DNA from: JANQFM01 sp035471925
GTDB lineage: Bacteria > Acidobacteriota > UBA6911 > RPQK01 > DATIPO01
Direction: 5' to 3'
DNA: 64,000 bases
Assembly: GCA_035471925.1 (NCBI GenBank)
Contig: DATIPO010000081.1
Span: 1 to 64,000 of the forward strand
Part shown: positions 46,203 through 55,104 of the stretch, in pieces
How positions within the stretch are numbered: position 1 is the stretch's first letter
Layout: each line of letters opens with the position of its first letter
Program-made: the position numbers and the translations under genes
Notes under the pieces: generated by a model
The model's database searches: none
The model's input: only the letters and a program-made list of their open reading frames with translations
Told to the model about the DNA's origin: nothing

Positions 46203-46976
46203 ATGGCTCGAATTGCGCTTTTTTTGTGTCTGGCGGGACTGCTGGGCGAGGTGACGCTGGCCCAGCAGGTCTATACCTACACCCGCGAGGACGGCAGCCG
46301 AGTCTACAGCAATATCGGCGGCAAGCGCCATAAGGACGCCAAGCCCTACCGCGGACATGTGGGAGCCACCCGCCGTCCGGGCCAGGAGCAAGTCGCGGCG
46401 TCCCGCCCCTCCCCCCGCCTGGAACGCCTTCCCGGTTCGGACGCCTACGACGACCTGATCAGCGACATTTCCCGGCAGCACGGTGAGGACGAGAACTTGG
46501 TCAAAGCCATCATCGCCGTCGAAAGCGCCTTCCAGGCCGACGCCGTCTCGGTCAAGAACTGCAAGGGACTGATGCAGTTGCACCCCGACACGGCCCGCCA
46601 AATGGGCGTGCGCGACGTCTTCGATCCGGCCCAGAACATCGAAGGCGGCGTTAAGTACCTGAAGTACCTGCGCAAGAACTTCGAGGATCTCGACCTGGTT
46701 CTAGCCGCCTACAATGCGGGCGACGGCGCGGTGCGCAAGTACAACGGCATTCCTCCTTACAAAGAAACCGAACGCTACATTGAAAAGGTCAGGGCCCTCT
46801 ACGAACCGGCCTTGCAGGACAACCGCTCAGTGCGCCGCAACACCATCTTCCGCGTGGTCATGCCTGACGGGAGCATCCTGCTGACCAATACCCCCAGCCG
46901 CGAAGTCTCCAGCCAATCTCCTACTCGCCCCCGCTCCCGCGTCGTCAACGTCGATCTCACCGGCGGTCCGCGCTAA
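46203..46976 (+). CDS. Periplasmic lytic transglycosylase with DUF4124-like N-terminus
   Basis: The 257-aa product begins at ATG 46203 behind TTGGTAGGA; the upstream 18 open codons are ignored. A signal peptide (IALFLCLAGLLGEVTLAQ) is followed by VYTYTREDGSRVYSNI, a DUF4124-type module. The Slt domain starts with a helix holding the catalytic Glu (AIIAVESAFQ) and continues KGLMQLHPDTARQMGVRDVFDP, NIEGGVKYL and AAYNAGDGAVRKY. It cleaves peptidoglycan glycan strands to 1,6-anhydro ends. The last 60 residues repeat a DUF4124-like YRxVMPDGSILLTN segment. It is followed by another cell-wall enzyme, AmiC-like. Confidence 0.92.
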   Translation: MARIALFLCLAGLLGEVTLAQQVYTYTREDGSRVYSNIGGKRHKDAKPYRGHVGATRRPGQEQVAASRPSPRLERLPGSDAYDDLISDISRQHGEDENLVKAIIAVESAFQADAVSVKNCKGLMQLHPDTARQMGVRDVFDPAQNIEGGVKYLKYLRKNFEDLDLVLAAYNAGDGAVRKYNGIPPYKETERYIEKVRALYEPALQDNRSVRRNTIFRVVMPDGSILLTNTPSREVSSQSPTRPRSRVVNVDLTGGPR

Positions 46977-47040
46977 CAACGCCGCCGCAGGCTTTCAGGG
47001 GTGGACGTTAGAATAAGCAAGTCCTAAACAGGAGGAACAG

Positions 47041-48831
47041 GTGTGTTTGAGGAGCTTGATGGCGGCTGTCTTGGTGGTGGGGCTGGTGCACGCGTATGCC
47101 GGGGCCCATGATCGGAAAGCGGCACGCGAGGCCTTTCATAAGGCCAATCAGTATCTGCGCACGGTCTATTCCCGTGATCTGCACAAGCGGGAAGAAAAGC
47201 AGTATGAGCGGGCCATCCGCCTGTTTCGCAAGGTGGTGACACTGGATCCGACCTATCCAGCCAGCGATGATGCCGTTCACCACATCGCCCGCCTCTATGA
47301 CGAAAAGGCTCACCGCTTCGGCGAGGCGGAGGACTTTCGCCAGGCGATCAACTTCTATGAATTTCTGGCCCGCGAGTATCCGACGACCAAGCACAAGGAT
47401 GGGGCCTTGAAACGGGCCTCGTTCTTACGTTCAGAGAGTGCCAGTTGGGGCGGGAGGTCCCCGGCGGAGCCAGCTCGGGGTCGGGAGAACGCCACCCAGC
47501 AGGCCGCGCCTTCCGCCGCGGAAAGGCACAGCGAATCTTCTCCCCCAAACGCTGAGCCGCTCTCGCCACCAGCCGTCGCCAAGCCCTCCAGCAGCCAAAG
47601 CCAAGCCAGGGCTGGAGCCGCTGGCGGCCCGGCGACAGTTACGAAGATCCGCTACTGGTCAGGACCCGAGTACACCCGCGTCGTGATCGACCTGGACGGC
47701 GAAGCGGCCTTCGAGAAGGAGGTTTTGCAGAATCCATACCGGGTCTATTTCGACCTCCACAACGCCCGCCTGCGCAGCGGACTGCCCGAGTCTTACGACG
47801 TCAGCGACGTTTTCATCGACTCTGTGCGGGTGGGACAGAATCGCCCCGGTGTGGTGCGGGTGGTGCTCGACTTCGATCAGCCCGGCGACACCACTGTCTT
47901 CCGCCTTCACGATCCCTTCCGCATCGTCATCGACACCAAGGCGACTGACGGAAGGCGCAACACCGACAGCGTCGAGTCTTCATCTCAGTCGCTCAAGACG
48001 GCCAGTGCCGAGATCGCACTCGAGGAGGGCACCGCCACCACCCGCAGCACCCGCGAAGTGGTGGCCGGACCTGAGCCCAACATGCATGGAGACTATACCC
48101 TGACCCGCACCTTGGGACTCAAGGTGGGGCGCATCGTGCTCGATCCTGGCCACGGGGGCCACGATACCGGCGCCATCGGTCCTGATGGGCTTGAGGAAAA
48201 GGACCTGGTGCTGGACATCGCCAAACGATTGCACGAATTGCTGAAAGAAGGCCTGGCCACTGACGTGATCCTGACCCGCAAGGAGGACGTCTTCATTCCC
48301 CTGGAAGAGCGCACTGCCATCGCCAACCAAAAAGGGGCCGACCTCTTCATCTCCATCCACGCCAATTCTAGTCCCAACCGCAAGGCCCAGGGGGTGGAGA
48401 CCTTTTACCTGAGCTTGGCCACAACTCCCGATGAGCGGGCGGTGGCCAGCCGCGAGAACGCTGGATCGCAGCGTACCATCCGTGAGTTGGAGGACCTCCT
48501 GCGGCAGATCACAAAAGGCGACTATAATGAGGAATCGCGCGACTTGGCCCATGTGGTCCAGAGGCATTTGTTCGACGACTTGAGCCGGGAACGTGAGAGC
48601 TTGACAAACCGTGGCGTCAAACGGGCGCCGTTCATTGTCCTGGTGGGCTCCAATATGCCCGCCATCTTGACCGAGGTTGGCTTTGTCAGCAATCCCGACG
48701 AGGAGGAATTCCTGACTCGCGGTAAAAGCCGTCAGCGCTTGGCCGAGGCGCTCTACAAGGGTATCGAGCAGTACTTCGCCGCGTTGGGTTCCAACGCCGC
48801 GCCCGCAGCCTCGGAGAGCAGCCAGAAATAG
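47041..48831 (+). CDS. N-acetylmuramoyl-L-alanine amidase with TPR and AMIN domains
   Basis: This 596-aa protein starts GTG 47041 with AGGAGG at 47030-47035. After a signal peptide, residues about 25-125 are helical BamD/TPR-like (RLFRKVVTLDPTYPASDDAVHHIARLYD). A Pro/Ala-rich linker follows, then an AMIN domain (ARYWSGPEYTRVVIDLDGEA-like, VYFDLHNARL) at about 200-310. The amidase-3 domain has zinc motifs VLDPGHGGHDTGAIG, GLEEKDLVLDI and SIHANSS, and AILTEVGFVSN. It splits the peptide from muramic acid in the periplasm, as AmiC does for daughter-cell separation. The N-terminal TPR-like extension is additional to the E. coli enzyme. It lies 65 bp after the transglycosylase gene. Confidence 0.92.
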   Translation: MCLRSLMAAVLVVGLVHAYAGAHDRKAAREAFHKANQYLRTVYSRDLHKREEKQYERAIRLFRKVVTLDPTYPASDDAVHHIARLYDEKAHRFGEAEDFRQAINFYEFLAREYPTTKHKDGALKRASFLRSESASWGGRSPAEPARGRENATQQAAPSAAERHSESSPPNAEPLSPPAVAKPSSSQSQARAGAAGGPATVTKIRYWSGPEYTRVVIDLDGEAAFEKEVLQNPYRVYFDLHNARLRSGLPESYDVSDVFIDSVRVGQNRPGVVRVVLDFDQPGDTTVFRLHDPFRIVIDTKATDGRRNTDSVESSSQSLKTASAEIALEEGTATTRSTREVVAGPEPNMHGDYTLTRTLGLKVGRIVLDPGHGGHDTGAIGPDGLEEKDLVLDIAKRLHELLKEGLATDVILTRKEDVFIPLEERTAIANQKGADLFISIHANSSPNRKAQGVETFYLSLATTPDERAVASRENAGSQRTIRELEDLLRQITKGDYNEESRDLAHVVQRHLFDDLSRERESLTNRGVKRAPFIVLVGSNMPAILTEVGFVSNPDEEEFLTRGKSRQRLAEALYKGIEQYFAALGSNAAPAASESSQK

Positions 48832-48886
48832 GCGCGTCTGGTTTCATGAAACTTTTCCCTCTCCACGGGATCGAACCACAGGCAAC

Positions 48887-49966
48887 ATGACATTCAATTG
48901 GAAGCAACTCTGCAGCGCCGCCGTCCTCTGCGGGACGGCGGCTTTGGCATTGGCGACCCTCCAAGCCCAGCCTGAGCTGTCGGAGGTGCTGGGGCAAATG
49001 GAAGGCTACCAAGTCGAGCGGCTGCGATCGTCGGCGACGTTGGACGCTTTTCCCCCGGCGGTTCTGGCCGAGTACATCGTCGAGGACTCCTCTGCCTGGA
49101 CTCTGCGCCGCCCCAATCCTGGGAGCGAAATCGAGGCCCAGATCTTCACCATGCTCGATGCACCCGGGGCCTTCGGATTGCTGACCTATTTCCGCCAGTC
49201 GCGCCGGGACCGCTTTTCCCAGCGGCTCGACCTTTCCTTACGTCATGTCTTCGGCGGACGCACTTTGGCCCTGTCAAGCGGCCCTTATTTCGTGCGCCTG
49301 CAAGCTTCGCCGGCCGAGATTTCTCCCCGCGAGGTGCTGCTTCCCGCCGCCCGCGCCCTGAGCCGTGTCCTGGACGTCCAGGACGTTGACCCGGTAACCG
49401 TCCTGAACCTGCCTCGCCAGGATCTCGAACAAGGCTCCGTCGGCTTTTACCTGGGGACGGCAGGGCTCTCGGTCGACTCACTTTTCCCGGCCTCGCTCAC
49501 TACCGCCCTGCAAATCAGCAAAGGGGTCGAGGTCACCACGGCCAGCTATGAAAATGATGGACGCCTGGCTTTAGTGGGCTACCCCACGCCCAGCCTGGCC
49601 CGCGAGGCTGAGGCGCGGCTGTTGACACGAGAACTGCCTGAGGGATTTGAGATGAAGCGCTCAGGCATCCTCGTGGCGCTGGCCGAGGGTCCTGGAAGCG
49701 GCGAGTTGCTGGCCCAGGTCAGCTACGATCCTGACGTCCGCTGGGTCAAGGAGAAGGAAGACCAGAGGCCTGGCCGCACCTTCCAGGGCGAGATGTCAAT
49801 CGTCTACGGCATCTTCACCGACTGGGTGGTTTTCACCGTCCTCTTCATCTTGATCGCGGGAGCTTTCGGGGCCATGGTAGGCGCCTCCCGCTACTTCTAC
49901 TATCGCAGCCACCCTGAGAAGCTGGAGCGATCAGGAATGGTGATCCTCGAACTGCCCAGACGCTGA
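48887..49966 (+). CDS. Secreted/membrane-anchored DUF6599-like protein
   Basis: The 359-aa product has a signal peptide (AVLCGTAALALATLQAQ) and ends with a transmembrane helix (VVFTVLFILIAGAFGAMVGA) followed by a short tail. It has recognisable features of the DUF6599 group. The body is two alpha/beta repeats: a strand-helix module with AQIFTMLDAPGAFGLLTYF, LSSGPYFVRLQ and YLGTAGLSVDSLFP. No catalytic residues are visible. It is on the same strand 56 bp after the amidase gene, with the 12-bp palindrome GTTTCATGAAAC (48841-48852) between. It may be an envelope protein co-expressed with the cell-wall enzymes. The family call is moderate. Confidence 0.6.
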   Translation: MTFNWKQLCSAAVLCGTAALALATLQAQPELSEVLGQMEGYQVERLRSSATLDAFPPAVLAEYIVEDSSAWTLRRPNPGSEIEAQIFTMLDAPGAFGLLTYFRQSRRDRFSQRLDLSLRHVFGGRTLALSSGPYFVRLQASPAEISPREVLLPAARALSRVLDVQDVDPVTVLNLPRQDLEQGSVGFYLGTAGLSVDSLFPASLTTALQISKGVEVTTASYENDGRLALVGYPTPSLAREAEARLLTRELPEGFEMKRSGILVALAEGPGSGELLAQVSYDPDVRWVKEKEDQRPGRTFQGEMSIVYGIFTDWVVFTVLFILIAGAFGAMVGASRYFYYRSHPEKLERSGMVILELPRR

Positions 49967-50106
49967 CCCGTCCCGGAAACGGCTCATCCTTGCGTTGCCA
50001 TCCTGGGGACAAACGACAAGACTTCCGGAAGCTGACAGCCTCTGGGCTGTCCACCCAAGTCGGGTCAATCGTCCGGTGGCGTCCCGTTGGGCTGGCGTCC
50101 AACGCT

Positions 50107-51423
50107 TTAGGATGGGGGTACCAGAACGGCGCGAACGTCCATGACGTTGGTCTGAGTGGGACCGGTCACGATCAGTTGATCCAATTGCTTGAAAAACCTG
50201 TAGGAGTCGTTGCGGCGCAGGTACGCCCCGCAGTCGAGGCCACGCTCTCGAGCTTGGGCGCAAGTGGAGGGAAAACTCCAGGCTCCGGCAGCGTCGGTCG
50301 GGCCGTCGGTACCGTCCGTTCCCAGCGACACGAACAGGACCTCGCGGTTAAGTCCGCCTGCATAGTGGGCGCACCAGAGGGCAAACTCCTGGTTGCGTCC
50401 GCCCCTGCCGTCGCCGCTGACCTTGACAGTGGTTTCGCCCCCGCTGAGGATGCAGCAGGGGGCCTCCGCCGGATTTGCGGACTCAAGCACTTCGCGGGCC
50501 ACGGCCACGTGAAAGCGGGCAGCTTGGGCAGTGTCTCCGTCCAGCGTCGAGGTCAGGATCAGGGGCCGGTAGCCTGCCGCCCGGGCGGCCTCAGCAGCGG
50601 CCTCAAGCGAACGGCGGTTATCGGCCACGATGCGGCTGGTGACGCGTTGGAAACGCGGATCTCCCGGCTTGGGCGTTTCCTTGCGCAGGCCCTTGGCTCC
50701 TTCCTCAAGGATGCTCATGACCATGGGAGGCATCTGCTCGTTTAGACCATGAGAGCCGATGATGCTCAGACAGTCGCCATAGGTTGTGGGATCAGGTACC
50801 GCAGGACCGGAGGCGATGGAGGTTAGATCGTCGCCCACCACGTCCGAAATGAGCAGCGCCAGCACCTGACACTGGCTGCAGTCGTCGAGCAGGCGTCCGC
50901 CCTTGACGCGGCTGAGATGCTTGCGCACGGCGTTGAGTTGATGAATGTCCGCGCCCCGCGTCATCAACAGATCGATGGCCTGGCTTTTTTCTTTCAGCGA
51001 AAGGCCTTCTGCTGGAGCCGGCAGTAGCGCCGAGCCCCCTCCCGAAAGGAGCAAAAGCAGCAGATCCTCCTGGCCAAGCTGATTGTCACGAAGAAAGGCG
51101 CCGGCCTGGCGTGAAGCCCTGAGTCCCGCCTCATCGGGCCGAGGGTGACCGGATTCCAGCACGTAGGTCCGCCGCAGCCCTTTCACTCCGTGCCCGTACT
51201 TGGTGACGGCCAATCCCGATTCGATGCTTCCTCCCAGCGCCTCCTCGGCTGCCGAGGCCATGGCCGCCGCCGCCTTCCCCACCGCCAGCAAGAAAAGCCT
51301 GCCCTTCAAGGTCAGCAGCCTCTCTCCCTCCTGGCTCAGCCCCCGGCGGACGGCTTGACGCGAGTCAGCAGCGAGCAAAGCCGCCTTCTGCATCGACTGC
51401 CAAACTTGGAGGGGTTTCTTCAT
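50107..51423 (-). CDS. Glycerate 2-kinase (GckA/TtuD, DUF4147 family)
   Basis: The 438-aa enzyme phosphorylates D-glycerate to 2-phosphoglycerate. The N-terminal Rossmann domain holds LFLLAVGKAAAAMASAAEEAL with the catalytic lysine position. It also contains ESGHPRPDEAGLRASR, LLLLSGGGSALL and NAVRKHLSRVKGGRL. The C-terminal MOFRL domain has CCILSGGETTVKVSGDGRGGRNQEFAL and SLGTDGTDGPTDAAGA. All family motifs are intact. It is followed (51424-51557) by the promoter-side gap of the ggt gene, both on the minus strand; the short spacing makes an operon with ggt possible but unproven. Confidence 0.93.
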   Translation of the reverse strand: MKKPLQVWQSMQKAALLAADSRQAVRRGLSQEGERLLTLKGRLFLLAVGKAAAAMASAAEEALGGSIESGLAVTKYGHGVKGLRRTYVLESGHPRPDEAGLRASRQAGAFLRDNQLGQEDLLLLLLSGGGSALLPAPAEGLSLKEKSQAIDLLMTRGADIHQLNAVRKHLSRVKGGRLLDDCSQCQVLALLISDVVGDDLTSIASGPAVPDPTTYGDCLSIIGSHGLNEQMPPMVMSILEEGAKGLRKETPKPGDPRFQRVTSRIVADNRRSLEAAAEAARAAGYRPLILTSTLDGDTAQAARFHVAVAREVLESANPAEAPCCILSGGETTVKVSGDGRGGRNQEFALWCAHYAGGLNREVLFVSLGTDGTDGPTDAAGAWSFPSTCAQARERGLDCGAYLRRNDSYRFFKQLDQLIVTGPTQTNVMDVRAVLVPPS

Positions 51424-51557
51424 GATTTCTTCCCGGGCCGCAAGGTCCGCGTCGTGGGAATAGCTGGCCCTTTCGGGAACCTGACGGCGTTTCTGTGAGC
51501 GCCTTCACCTGTTGCCGCCGACTTGAAAAGCCTTCTCACTATCGACGCCTTTCGCGC

Positions 51558-53276
51558 TCAGTAGCCCGAGGCCTTGGCCTCGCCCCGGCGCGGGTCGGGA
51601 GCGCCGTAGCGCATTCCGTTGTCAGGATCGACCAAAATGCAGTGGGCGTCTCCGATGCCTCCCGTGAAGGTGATGCGGTGCCCTTTGTTCTGAAGCGCGT
51701 GGACCACGTCCATGACCAGTGCATCCGACTCGGCCCGGATCTGGTCGGGGAGCCACTGATGGTGCACCCGTGGTGCATTGACGGCTTCCTGGATGTTCAT
51801 GCCGTGATCGACCACGTTGAGGATGATCTGGAAGACGGTGTTGATGATGGTGGGTCCCCCCGGACTGCCCAGCACCATGAAGAGCTGGCCGTCCTTCTTG
51901 ACGATGGTGGGCGTCATGGCGCTCAAGGGCCGCTTGCCCGCTCCCACAGAATTGGCCTCGCCTTGAATCAGCCCGTAAAGATTGGGCACGCCCGGCTTTG
52001 ATGTGAAGTCGTCCATCTCGTTGTTGAGCAAAAAGCCCGCTCCCTTGACGGTGACTCCAGAACCGTAACCGCCGTTGATGGTGGTGGTGACGGCCACCCC
52101 GTTTCCGTCGGCGTCAACCACGGAATAATGGGTAGTGTCGTCGGACTCATAGCCAGGAGCGTCGCCGTGGGATACGTAGGAACTCGGTGAAGCCCACTCG
52201 GTTTCGATGGACGGCTCCCACCGGCGCGCATAGTCCTTGGAGACCAATGCATCCGTGGGAAGATCGTTGAAATCAGGATCTCCCAGGAATTCAGCCCGGT
52301 CGGCAAAGGCCCTGCGCATGACTTCAGCCTTGAGGTGGACGCCGCGTGACGAGCCGAAGCCCAAATGAGCGATGGGATAAGGCTCGATCATGTTGAGCAT
52401 CTCTACCAGGATGACTCCGCCTGAACTGGGCGGACCCATCGACACTACCTCGTAGCCCCGGTAGGTGCCTCTCACCGGTTCGCGCATCTTGGGCTGGTAG
52501 TTCTCCAGATCTTCCTCGGTGATGTTGCCGCCGTGAGCCTTCATGTCCTCGGCGATGAGTCGCGCGGTTTCGCCCCTGTAGAAGCCGTCCGGCCCCTGTT
52601 CGGCGATGCGCCGCAGGGTTTCGGCCAGTTCAGGCTGACGGAAGGTCTCACCCTCCGACCAAAACTGGCCGCCTTTGAGAAAAATGCGTTTGCTCTCGGG
52701 AAACTGTCCCAGCAGCCGGGCGGCACGCCTCAGGGAGTCCGCCAGGACGTCTGAAACCTCGAATCCCTCATCGGCCAGGCGGATGGCGGGCTCCACCAGT
52801 TCCTTCCATTCCAGCTTGCCGAAACGCTGCCAAGCCAAGTGCATGCCCGCCACCGAACCGGGGACGCCGGAAGCTAAGTATCCCATTCGGGAACGCTCAG
52901 GCACCGCCTTGCCTTCCTCGTCGAGGTACATGTCGCGGTGGGCCGCAGCCGGGGCCATTTCACGGTAGTCAACGGTGTATTCGCGTCCCTGCTGAGCGTC
53001 ATGCAGCACCATGAATCCGCCCCCGCCGATGTTTCCCGCGGCGGGGTGCACCACGGCCAGCGCGAAACCCACGGCCACCGCAGCGTCCACGGCGTTGCCG
53101 CCCTTCTGCAGGATCTCCCGTCCCACGTCGCTGGCGTAGGGATTGGTGCTCACCACCATCCCCTTGCGGGCCCGCACCGGCGGCTGATCCGCCCCCCTCA
53201 GCGGACTCTCGAGCAGCCCTCCCAGCAGGGCGGTCAGAAGCGCCCAGACAAGCAATCCCACAAAGCTTTTTCTCAT
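51558..53276 (-). CDS. ggt: Gamma-glutamyltransferase
   Basis: This 572-aa periplasmic enzyme hydrolyses or transfers the gamma-glutamyl group of glutathione. It is made as a precursor that self-cleaves. A signal peptide (VGLLVWALLTALLGGLLESPLRGA) is followed by the large-subunit features NPYASDVGREILQKGGNAVDAAVA and GNIGGGGFMVL. The autocleavage Thr starts the small subunit in DTTHYSVVDADGNGVAVT, and the GSGVTVKGAGFLLNNEMDDF and GSPGGPTIINTV motifs follow. ATG 53276 gives the signal peptide; the open frame extends much further upstream but is not used. The C-terminal end is GAPDPRRGEAKASGY. Confidence 0.95.
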   Translation of the reverse strand: MRKSFVGLLVWALLTALLGGLLESPLRGADQPPVRARKGMVVSTNPYASDVGREILQKGGNAVDAAVAVGFALAVVHPAAGNIGGGGFMVLHDAQQGREYTVDYREMAPAAAHRDMYLDEEGKAVPERSRMGYLASGVPGSVAGMHLAWQRFGKLEWKELVEPAIRLADEGFEVSDVLADSLRRAARLLGQFPESKRIFLKGGQFWSEGETFRQPELAETLRRIAEQGPDGFYRGETARLIAEDMKAHGGNITEEDLENYQPKMREPVRGTYRGYEVVSMGPPSSGGVILVEMLNMIEPYPIAHLGFGSSRGVHLKAEVMRRAFADRAEFLGDPDFNDLPTDALVSKDYARRWEPSIETEWASPSSYVSHGDAPGYESDDTTHYSVVDADGNGVAVTTTINGGYGSGVTVKGAGFLLNNEMDDFTSKPGVPNLYGLIQGEANSVGAGKRPLSAMTPTIVKKDGQLFMVLGSPGGPTIINTVFQIILNVVDHGMNIQEAVNAPRVHHQWLPDQIRAESDALVMDVVHALQNKGHRITFTGGIGDAHCILVDPDNGMRYGAPDPRRGEAKASGY

Positions 53277-53507
53277 GGGGAATATTATGGGGCCCCCGCC
53301 ACAATCCATCAACCGCGGGCCATCCGTCATCCGCTCGTCTGGCCTTTCCAGCGACTCCGTTCCTTGCACCGACTGCCTGAATCCATTGCGGCTGTGAGTG
53401 TGAGATCCGGAGGAGGGCGGCCGCAAAGCCGCGCCGCTCGGGGTCGGGGGCGTGGACGCAGGTCGGGCATGCTTCTTGCGTCCAGCCTTCTCAGAAGGAG
53501 GTGGAAA

Positions 53508-54008
53508 ATGAGAGCCAACAGCGCACTGATCTTGGCAGTCCTTCACCTGTTCTGTTTCACCGGCCTGCAAGCGGACGTCATCCCAGGCCGCTGGGAAAAG
53601 GTGGATGCACTCCCAAGCGGAAGCCCCATCATCGTCATCTTGAAACAAGGCGACCGGATGGAGGGCCTAATGCAGGCAAGCACAGCCGATTCCATCTCTC
53701 TCGAGATTGGAACCAACAGAAACATGCGCCTTGAAAAACGGTCTATCCTCAAAGTCTTGAGCGCCGACAAGACCGATGACAGCACGCGAAACGGGACCCT
53801 GATCGGAGCGGGCATCGGCTTCGGAGCCGGTTTCGCCACAATGGTCGCAGTCGAGAAATCAAAGACGGCGAGCGGGTTTGAACTTGCGGAAGAGAACCTA
53901 GGGCTTGCAGTCGTAGGAGGCTTGGTGGGCAGCGCCGTCGGTGCTGTCACCGGATGGGCCATCGACAAGAACCACTCTGACAACGAGGTTCTCTACCGGG
54001 CCCCATGA
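53508..54008 (+). CDS. Small secreted glycine-zipper protein
   Basis: The 166-aa product starts at ATG 53508 with a near-consensus AAGGAGGTG six bases away. Its signal peptide reads LILAVLHLFCFTGLQA. The middle IVILKQGDRMEGLMQAST looks like a small Sm-like or YgdI-type beta-barrel strand set. The C-terminal third has two glycine-rich stretches (LIGAGIGFGAGFATM and GGLVGSAVGAVTGWAID), a glycine-zipper pair that can insert into membrane. The function is unknown. Its 3' end overlaps the convergent larE gene by 16 bp. It is not in an operon. Confidence 0.8.
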   Translation: MRANSALILAVLHLFCFTGLQADVIPGRWEKVDALPSGSPIIVILKQGDRMEGLMQASTADSISLEIGTNRNMRLEKRSILKVLSADKTDDSTRNGTLIGAGIGFGAGFATMVAVEKSKTASGFELAEENLGLAVVGGLVGSAVGAVTGWAIDKNHSDNEVLYRAP

Positions 54009-54820
54009 TTTAGAGCGTCGTTGAGAGAGCCGGAGCGGAAGGGCTTGAGGTCGAGGGTCACGTAGAGATAGCCGATCTCGCGCAGGCGCTCGTGGACACG
54101 CTGCATCAACTCGGGGTCGAGCAGCATTGGAAGTTCCTGGCCGTCGACCTCCAGGCGGGCCAGCGACTCATGATGGCGGACGCGGAAGTTGCGCAGCCCC
54201 AAGCCGCGCAGGAAGTCCTCGGCGCGCTCCACCTGAGAGAGCTTCTCCTCGGTGATGGTCACGCCATAAGGAAAGCGCGAAGAAAGGCAAGGCATGGCAG
54301 GCTTGTCCCAGGTCTTGAGTCCCCACTTGCGCGACAGCCGCCGGATCTCGTCCTTGCTCATGGAGCATTCCAGAAGCGGACTGGACACCGATTTTTCGCG
54401 GGCCGCCTGACGTCCCGGCCGGTAGTCGCTGGCGTCGTCGAGATTGGCACCGTCGAGCAGCACCTCGATTCCCTGCTCTTCGCGCAGCTTGTCCAGTCGG
54501 CCGTAGAGCTCAGTCTTGCAGTAATAGCAGCGGTTGGCCGGATTAGAGGTATAACCGTCGACGTCCATCTCGCCGGTTTCGATGAACTGGTGACGCAGTC
54601 CGTGCAGGCGGGCGAACTCGCGAGCCATCTTGCGCTGCGTCTCAGACACGGCGGGAGACAAAGCCGTCACCGCGCGGGCCTGCTCGCCCAGCACCCGGTG
54701 AGCCATGAAGGCCAGGTAGGAGCTGTCGACCCCTCCGCTGAAGGCCACGATGGCGCTGGAGTAGGACTGAAGCTGCCCGACCAGCCGGTCTTCCTTGCAC
54801 TGCACCTCTTGCTGCACCAT
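53993..54820 (-). CDS. larE: ATP-dependent sacrificial sulfur transferase LarE
   Basis: This 275-aa PP-loop enzyme inserts sulfur into the pyridinium dithiocarboxylate nickel-pincer cofactor by giving up its own cysteine thiol. Motifs are the PP-loop VAFSGGVDSSYLA and the sacrificial-cysteine region NRCYYCKTELY. Further C-terminal motifs are DGANLDDASDYRPGR, CLSSRFPYG and RVRHHESLARLEV. LarB, LarC and lactate racemase are not in the window, so the partner genes, if any, are elsewhere; some LarE homologues work outside lactate racemization. The C-terminus overlaps the glycine-zipper gene. Confidence 0.93.
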   Translation of the reverse strand: MVQQEVQCKEDRLVGQLQSYSSAIVAFSGGVDSSYLAFMAHRVLGEQARAVTALSPAVSETQRKMAREFARLHGLRHQFIETGEMDVDGYTSNPANRCYYCKTELYGRLDKLREEQGIEVLLDGANLDDASDYRPGRQAAREKSVSSPLLECSMSKDEIRRLSRKWGLKTWDKPAMPCLSSRFPYGVTITEEKLSQVERAEDFLRGLGLRNFRVRHHESLARLEVDGQELPMLLDPELMQRVHERLREIGYLYVTLDLKPFRSGSLNDALNHGAR

Positions 54821-55104
54821 CCGGAAATCTTATCATGAGGCCGAGAGTCAGATCGGGCGGAACGCAGGCAAAGAACGTCAGCCGCCAACCCGGTTCATGC
54901 CGAGTTTGCTGTGATCTCCCAGCGGAGAGAAGACGTCACGGAGAGGGGGCCGCAGGACCCGGCAGGGGGTTGAGGCGCGCGGTGCCCTCCGCCGCCGCTC
55001 CTTCCAGAAGCCCTGTGCTAGACTGATGTGGTCCTCGACCATTAGATATTGGCAGTCGGGTTTGCGACGAACCTGCCGGGCTGCATTTGCATCTGGAAGA
55101 TCAT

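Noticed and set aside
48841..48852. Palindrome GTTTCATGAAAC as an operator
   Set aside because: It is perfect but only 12 bp, occurs once as far as I can see, and lies within a same-strand gene cluster without a regulator.
52938..53507. Upstream extension of the glycine-zipper frame
   Set aside because: It overlaps ggt antisense, and the AAGGAGGTG at 53495-53503 fixes the start at 53508.
51558..53648. Long N-terminal extension of the ggt frame to 53648
   Set aside because: The signal peptide begins at 53276 and the extension has low-complexity, shadow-like sequence with no ribosome binding site.
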